Shown: positions 59,697 through 64,000 of the stretch, piece by piece
How the letters are laid out: each line of letters opens with the position of its first letter
Position numbering within the stretch: the stretch's first letter is position 1
Source: Ardenticatena maritima
GTDB taxonomy: Bacteria > Chloroflexota > Anaerolineae > Ardenticatenales > Ardenticatenaceae
Length of the DNA: 64,000 nt
Direction: 5' to 3'
NCBI RefSeq assembly: GCF_001306175.1
Contig: NZ_LGKN01000004.1
Span: forward strand, 620,001 to 684,000
Notes under the pieces: model-generated
The model's input: the letters and a program-made list of their open reading frames with translations, nothing else
Told to the model about the DNA's origin: nothing
Databases searched by the model: none
Program-made: the position numbers and the translations under genes

Positions 59697-61265
59697 CTAC
59701 TGTTCGCGCTTCATGCGCTCCTGTTCAACCAGCACACGCCGCAAAATCTTCCCCGAAGGCGACTTGGGAATGCTCTCCACAAATTCGACTTCGCGCACCT
59801 TCTTGTAGGGTGCAACGTGCTTGGCGACATACGCCATGATTTCCTCAGCGGTCACGTCCGCTTTCTTCACAATGAACGCCTTGGGAATCTCACCCGCTTC
59901 TTCATCCGGCACGGGAATCACAGCGGCGTCCGCCACAGCCGGGTGCGAGAGCAACACCGCTTCGAGTTCAGCCGGCGCTACCTGGTAGCCTTTGTACTTG
60001 ATGAGTTCCTTCACGCGGTCCACCACGTAGAAGTAACCATCCTCATCCACATACGCCACATCGCCCGTGTGCAACCACCCTTCACTGTCAATCGTCTGCG
60101 TCGTCGCATCCGGGCGGTTCAAGTAGCCCTTCATCACCTGCGGACCACGCACCCAGAGTTCACCCCGCTCGTTGGGACCCAAATCTTGCCCCGTAGCCGG
60201 GTCAACAATGCGGGCTTCTGTGTTCGGCACCAGCGGCCCCACCGACGCCACCTTGATTTTGTCGGGATCATCGGGGTTGACGTGCGTCACGGGGCTGGTT
60301 TCAGTCATCCCGTACCCTTGTTTGACCAGGCACCCCAGGCGTTCGCGCACTGCCGTCGCCAATTCTTCACCTAGCGGCGCCGCACCCGAAATAATCATGC
60401 GCACCGATGAAAGGTCGTACTTGTCCACCATCGGGTGTTTGGCGAGCGCCAGCAAAATAGGCGGCACCAGGTGCATGCGCGAAATCTTGTACTTCTGAAT
60501 GAGTTCGAGGAACATCTCCAAATCGAAGCGCGGCATGGTCACCACGGTCGCGCCGTGATAGAGGCTAGCGTTCAAAATGACCATCATCCCGTAAATGTGG
60601 TAGAAAGGCAACACCCCAACCAACACATCCGTATCGCGAATAACCTCAATCCCCTCGGTCTGGCAAATGTTGGAGACAAGGTTGTAATGCGTCAGCATCA
60701 CGCCCTTGGGCAAGCCCGTTGTCCCGCTGGAATAGGGAAGCGCCACCACATCTTCGCGCGGGTTGATCTCCACCTCGGGCACCACGCCATCACCTTGCAA
60801 CAAACTGGCAAACGGAGTCGCCCCTTCGGCTTCGCCAAACACAAAAATTTCCTCAATGCCGGCTTCCGCCGCCGCTTCTTTGGCGTTTTCGAGGAAGAGA
60901 GGAATGGTGAGCAAATACTTCGCATTGGCGTCTTTCAACTGGTGCGCCAACTCCGCCGCCGTGTAGAGTGGGTTTGCCGTGGTGACAATCCCCCCCAACG
61001 ACGCCACAGCGTGGAACGCAATGGCATATTCAGGCAGGTTGGGGCTGTAAATGGCGAAGACATCGCCTTTGCCAAAACCACGCTTGTGCAAACTGGATGC
61101 CACCAAACGAATCGCGCCCGCCAGTTGCCCGTAGGTGAGTGTGCGCCCGGTGGGACCGTCAATCAGCGCCGGTTTGGTCGCCAATTCTTGCGCCTTGCGC
61201 AACACAAAGGGGGTCAAAGGCATTTCGGGGATTTGAACATCCGGGTACGGGCTTCGGTAAATCAT
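59697..61265 (-). CDS. Long-chain acyl-CoA or 4-coumarate-type CoA ligase
   Basis: 522 residues; AAAGGAGG lies before the ATG. ANL-superfamily AMP-binding enzyme. The P-loop is YSSGTTGLPKGVMLTH, the A5 motif QGYGMTETSPVTHV, the A7-A8 region WLHTGDVAYVDEDGYFYVVD with DRVKELIKYKG, and the catalytic Lys is in PKSPSGKILRR. It activates a carboxylic acid as an adenylate, then forms the CoA thioester. The substrate range (fatty or aromatic acid) is not clear from motifs. It is single and divergent from sbcD. Confidence 0.93.
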   Translation of the reverse strand: MIYRSPYPDVQIPEMPLTPFVLRKAQELATKPALIDGPTGRTLTYGQLAGAIRLVASSLHKRGFGKGDVFAIYSPNLPEYAIAFHAVASLGGIVTTANPLYTAAELAHQLKDANAKYLLTIPLFLENAKEAAAEAGIEEIFVFGEAEGATPFASLLQGDGVVPEVEINPREDVVALPYSSGTTGLPKGVMLTHYNLVSNICQTEGIEVIRDTDVLVGVLPFYHIYGMMVILNASLYHGATVVTMPRFDLEMFLELIQKYKISRMHLVPPILLALAKHPMVDKYDLSSVRMIISGAAPLGEELATAVRERLGCLVKQGYGMTETSPVTHVNPDDPDKIKVASVGPLVPNTEARIVDPATGQDLGPNERGELWVRGPQVMKGYLNRPDATTQTIDSEGWLHTGDVAYVDEDGYFYVVDRVKELIKYKGYQVAPAELEAVLLSHPAVADAAVIPVPDEEAGEIPKAFIVKKADVTAEEIMAYVAKHVAPYKKVREVEFVESIPKSPSGKILRRVLVEQERMKREQ

Positions 61266-61405
61266 ACGCTGGCCTCCTTTGCCGGATTCAGTTGGACAAT
61301 CAGGTGTTGGTTGGTCTTCAAGAAAACAGCGGGTTATGTGTGGCGCGCTTATTCTAGCAAGAGACAGGGGGGCGCGTCAATTGTGAAGAATCCGCCGCCA
61401 AGGGG

Positions 61406-61453
61406 TTGCATTTCGCCCCCAAATGGTGTATACTCACATCAGAACACATGTTC
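61406..61453 (+). promoter_or_regulatory. sbcD promoter with LexA-type SOS box
   Basis: TTGCAT (61406-61411), 17-nt spacer, TATACT (61429-61434) predicts a start site near 61441. Directly on it lies GAACACATGTTC (61442-61453), a perfect GAAC-N4-GTTC that fits the Gram-positive LexA box. The region 61266-61549 holds no gene; a TATAAT at 61506-61511 lacks a good -35. Confidence 0.75.
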
Positions 61454-61549
61454 TACAATTGTGAAGGGGCATTGAAAAAAGTTTTCCGGCAACTGATACC
61501 TGACGTATAATCACGCCAGCACCACAACCAAGCCCAGAGGAGTTGTCCT

Positions 61550-62770
61550 GTGCCGCGTATTCTGCACTTTTCCGACTTGCACATTGGGACTGAAAACTAC
61601 GGACGCATCAACCCTGAAACGGGTTTGAGCACGCGCCTGGAAGATTTTTTGCGGGCGTTCGACTTTGTGGTGGACTATGCGCTTGAAAACGACGTTGACC
61701 TGGTGCTCTTCACGGGCGACGCCTTCAAGAACCGCGACCCATCGCCCACCCACCAGCGCGAATTTGCCCGCCGTATCCGCCGCCTCATCGAAGCCGACAA
61801 ACCCGTCTTCTTGCTGGTGGGCAACCACGACATGCCAAACTCACCCACGCGCGCCCACAGTCTGGACATCTACGCCACACTCGGGCTCGACCGCGTCCAC
61901 GTCGGCGACCGCCCGAACATTCACCGCATCAATACTGCCCACGGTCCCGTGCAGGTGGCGGCGCTCCCCTGGCTGACGCGCAGTCGTTTTCTCGCCAAAG
62001 AAGAGACGCAGGGGCTCAGCCCCGAAGAAATTGACCACCTCATCCGCGACCGCCTGGAACAGTTGGTGTACAAACTCGCCGAGCGCATCAATCCCGACGA
62101 GCCCGCCATCCTCGCCGCCCACCTGACTGTCGAAGGCGCGGAGTGGGGCGCGGAACGCAGCGTCATGCTGGGGAGCGACCTCACCATCCCCAAATCGGTG
62201 CTCGCGCAAGAGGTGTTCGACTACATCGCCCTGGGGCACATTCACAAGCACCAGGTCGTCTCGCATCGTCCGCTCATGGTGTATGCGGGCAGTATCGAAC
62301 GCATTGACTTCGGCGAGCGCAACGATCCCAAAGGCTTCGTCGTGGTGGACATCGAACGCGGCAAGCCGCCCGCCTGGCAATTCGTCGAAACACCCACCCG
62401 CCGCCTCTACGAAATCACGCTGGACGTGCGCGCCGAACCCGACCCCATGCACGCCATCCAATCGGCGCTGGAAACCCACGACATCGCCGACGCAATCGTC
62501 AAAGTGGTCATCCACTGCACGCCCGAACAAGCCAGCCTGCTCACCGAACGCGAAATCCGCACCTGGCTGAGCGACGCCGCCCACATCGCCGCCCTGCGCT
62601 TTGAAACCGAACGCCCCAACCGCCTGCGGTTGGGCGACGCCGCGACCATCGCCGACCTGGACCCGCGCGACGCCTTGCGACGCTACTTTGAAGCCCAAAA
62701 ATACCCGCGCGATGAGAGCGAGCGACTGCTCCACTACGCCGAAGAACTGTTCCAAGAGGAAGAAGCCTGA
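61550..62770 (+). CDS. sbcD: SbcD/Mre11-type double-strand-break repair nuclease
   Basis: 406 residues from a GTG at 61550, 7 nt after GAGGAG. Metallophosphoesterase with ILHFSDLHIG, LVLFTGDAFKN, LLVGNHDMPN, AAHLTVEG and IALGHIHKHQV, which give the full set of Mn-binding Asp/His/Asn. A C-terminal capping domain follows (about 280-400). It trims DNA ends with a partner SbcC/Rad50 ATPase. No sbcC gene is next to it here, though one may be beyond the window. An SOS-type operator is at its promoter. Confidence 0.93.
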   Translation: MPRILHFSDLHIGTENYGRINPETGLSTRLEDFLRAFDFVVDYALENDVDLVLFTGDAFKNRDPSPTHQREFARRIRRLIEADKPVFLLVGNHDMPNSPTRAHSLDIYATLGLDRVHVGDRPNIHRINTAHGPVQVAALPWLTRSRFLAKEETQGLSPEEIDHLIRDRLEQLVYKLAERINPDEPAILAAHLTVEGAEWGAERSVMLGSDLTIPKSVLAQEVFDYIALGHIHKHQVVSHRPLMVYAGSIERIDFGERNDPKGFVVVDIERGKPPAWQFVETPTRRLYEITLDVRAEPDPMHAIQSALETHDIADAIVKVVIHCTPEQASLLTEREIRTWLSDAAHIAALRFETERPNRLRLGDAATIADLDPRDALRRYFEAQKYPRDESERLLHYAEELFQEEEA

Positions 62771-62794
62771 CGCGCCGCCAAGGGGGGGCATGGC

Positions 62795-64000
62795 ATGAGT
62801 CGCATTTTCGACCTGGAAACTGTCGAACTGAGCATCATCGAGGGCGACCGTCGTTCCACACCGCCCGAAATGGGGCGTCTCGACATTGACGAAGAGACGA
62901 CGCTCTTTGTCCTTGTCGAACTTTCCGCCCCCGTGGAACTGTGGGACGACGTTTCCGCCTTGCTTGTGCAAACAGCGGTGCAAGGCTTCTCGCTGGCAAA
63001 AGGGGGCGAAACCCGCGCCCTGCAAAAAGCCGCCGAAGACGCAAACCGCGCCCTCGTGTACGAAAACGAAGACCTTCCCCCCGAAGACCGCATGTGGGCG
63101 GGCTTGAACATGGCGCTCGTCAAAGGTGATACCCTCTACCTCGCCCAATCTGGTCCGGCGCTGACTTACGTCGCCCGCGGTGCCAAAACAACGCACTTCC
63201 CCAAAACCACCGACCCGGACCGCGTCAACGACGCCGACCGCGAGACATTGCGCCCACTGGGAGAACAACGCCGCGTGCAAGTGCGCTTTGCCCGTTTCCA
63301 CCTGCAACCCGGCGACGTTTTCGTGCTGAGCGCCTCGCACTTGCCTTCACTCATCGAACACGAAACCGTCCGCGAGATTCTGCAACAAACCGACGCCTAC
63401 GACATCGCCGATGACATCGCCGACATGGTGGGCGAAAACGACTACTCGGCGCTCATCGTGCAGGTGCAGCCCCGCACGGAACCGACGCCGTCCACATCAA
63501 CGCGGACGCCCACGCCGCGCCAGCACACACCGGCGCCAGAGCCAACGCCCGCCACCACCGTGGTCGAAGAACCAACGCCCGCCGCCACGCGCCAAACCAC
63601 CACGCACGCCCACCGCGCGGCAACCGCCATGCCCAAACCGCGCCCACGTCCACGCCCCAACCTGGACGACAACGCCGACGCGCCCCCCACACGCGACCAC
63701 GCGCCGCTGCTTCCGCGCCCCACCCACGGCTTGCTTGAACGCCTGCTGGCGCAGGTGGACACCTGGGGGCGGCGCACCATCCACCTGGCGGACGTTGCCC
63801 GCACCGAAGCCTTTGCCACCGAGCGTGTGGCGCGCCTTTTCTACCTGTTTGGGGCGTTTCTGCTCATGTTGCTGGCGCTCATCCTGCACGCGCTCGAATG
63901 GCTGCTGGCGCTCTACGCCTCTCTCGTGCCGCCACTTTGGCAGCGTCTCGTGCCCATTCTGGACGCCGCGGCGCTCGCCCTGCTCGACGGCATGGGCTGG
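62795..64000 (+). CDS. PP2C-like fold protein with membrane segment (cut by window edge)
   Basis: 402 codons to the window edge, starting with ATG at 62795, 24 nt after sbcD. The first ~220 residues have a PPM phosphatase-like strand pattern (ALVKGDTLYLAQSGPALTYV, QPGDVFVLSASHLPSL), but the metal-binding aspartate motifs (DGMGG, DG) are not recognisable, so it may be non-catalytic. A Pro/Thr-rich disordered linker (about 228-300) and at least one hydrophobic helix (about 350-380) follow. It is probably a membrane-tethered sensor or scaffold. Downstream of sbcD with no terminator, so it may share its SOS control. Confidence 0.7.
   Translation, partial: MSRIFDLETVELSIIEGDRRSTPPEMGRLDIDEETTLFVLVELSAPVELWDDVSALLVQTAVQGFSLAKGGETRALQKAAEDANRALVYENEDLPPEDRMWAGLNMALVKGDTLYLAQSGPALTYVARGAKTTHFPKTTDPDRVNDADRETLRPLGEQRRVQVRFARFHLQPGDVFVLSASHLPSLIEHETVREILQQTDAYDIADDIADMVGENDYSALIVQVQPRTEPTPSTSTRTPTPRQHTPAPEPTPATTVVEEPTPAATRQTTTHAHRAATAMPKPRPRPRPNLDDNADAPPTRDHAPLLPRPTHGLLERLLAQVDTWGRRTIHLADVARTEAFATERVARLFYLFGAFLLMLLALILHALEWLLALYASLVPPLWQRLVPILDAAALALLDGMGW

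Overview
The window looks like a chromosomal segment of a moderately GC-rich (high fifties percent by eye), probably thermophilic, free-living bacterium of the Chloroflexota, most likely near Ardenticatenia/Anaerolineae. This is an inference from family content: 7TM-type histidine kinases, a Ycf45-like R3H ATPase, LytR-CpsA-Psr and RodZ-like envelope proteins, RNase J, TrpB2, cNMP-patatin proteins, an XrtG-type exosortase cassette and a Gram-positive style LexA box. No 16S rRNA gene or name-giving marker is present. Genes are dense, often overlap by 1-4 nt (ATGA), mostly have clear AGGAG-type ribosome binding sites, and end at strong hairpin terminators.

Layout. 1-6.2 kb: minus-strand signalling operon (response regulator-adenylate cyclase plus three sensor kinases). 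6.3-13.7 kb: DUF3179 lipoprotein, rimO with a RodZ-like protein, an LCP ligase, a JAMM protease overlapping asd, and a TPR protein. 13.8-14.2 kb: tRNA-Trp, tRNA-Gly and tRNA-Gln, then a Cys-rich small protein and an HNH nuclease. 15.2-18.2 kb: minus-strand exopolysaccharide-like operon (GT4, Wzz-like, LuxR regulator with a degenerate receiver, FnIII-like membrane protein). 18.3-25.5 kb: methyltransferase, ccmD and ccmC, an OmpR two-component pair and two tandem cNMP-patatin paralogues. 25.7-31.6 kb: TrpB2, a membrane Mrr-type nuclease, a redoxin, an AI-2E transporter, fdhD and an AT-rich orphan. 31.6-36.1 kb: minus-strand glgC, a glgC-like paralogue and aceK in one apparent unit, then tRNA-Ser. 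36.2-42.1 kb: acyltransferase-like gene, R3H ATPase, grpE, dnaJ and htrA (stress and proteostasis). 42.1-47.9 kb: a tight minus-strand cassette of PTPS-like protein, large PTPS_related membrane protein, secreted protein with a sorting-type tail, XrtG-like exosortase and GT2. 48.2-52.7 kb: rlmD, a hypothetical, cspA with a long leader and rnj. 52.7-59.7 kb: repeat-rich DUF5666 lipoprotein, a GT-C membrane protein and a four-gene overlapping operon with a polyferredoxin. 59.7-64 kb: acyl-CoA ligase, SOS-box-controlled sbcD and a truncated PP2C-like gene.

The strongest candidate for an under-described system is the 42.1-47.9 kb exosortase/PTPS cassette. Its exosortase has Ser where the catalytic Cys is expected, its PTPS-like protein lacks the catalytic Cys, it encodes a plausible own substrate, and two identical 15-bp inverted repeats lie upstream. 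Other notable points are a perfect GAAC-N4-GTTC LexA-type operator at the sbcD promoter, aceK co-transcribed with glgC genes, a terminator-like hairpin in the cspA leader, and a D/N-rich repeat protein with a recent internal duplication.
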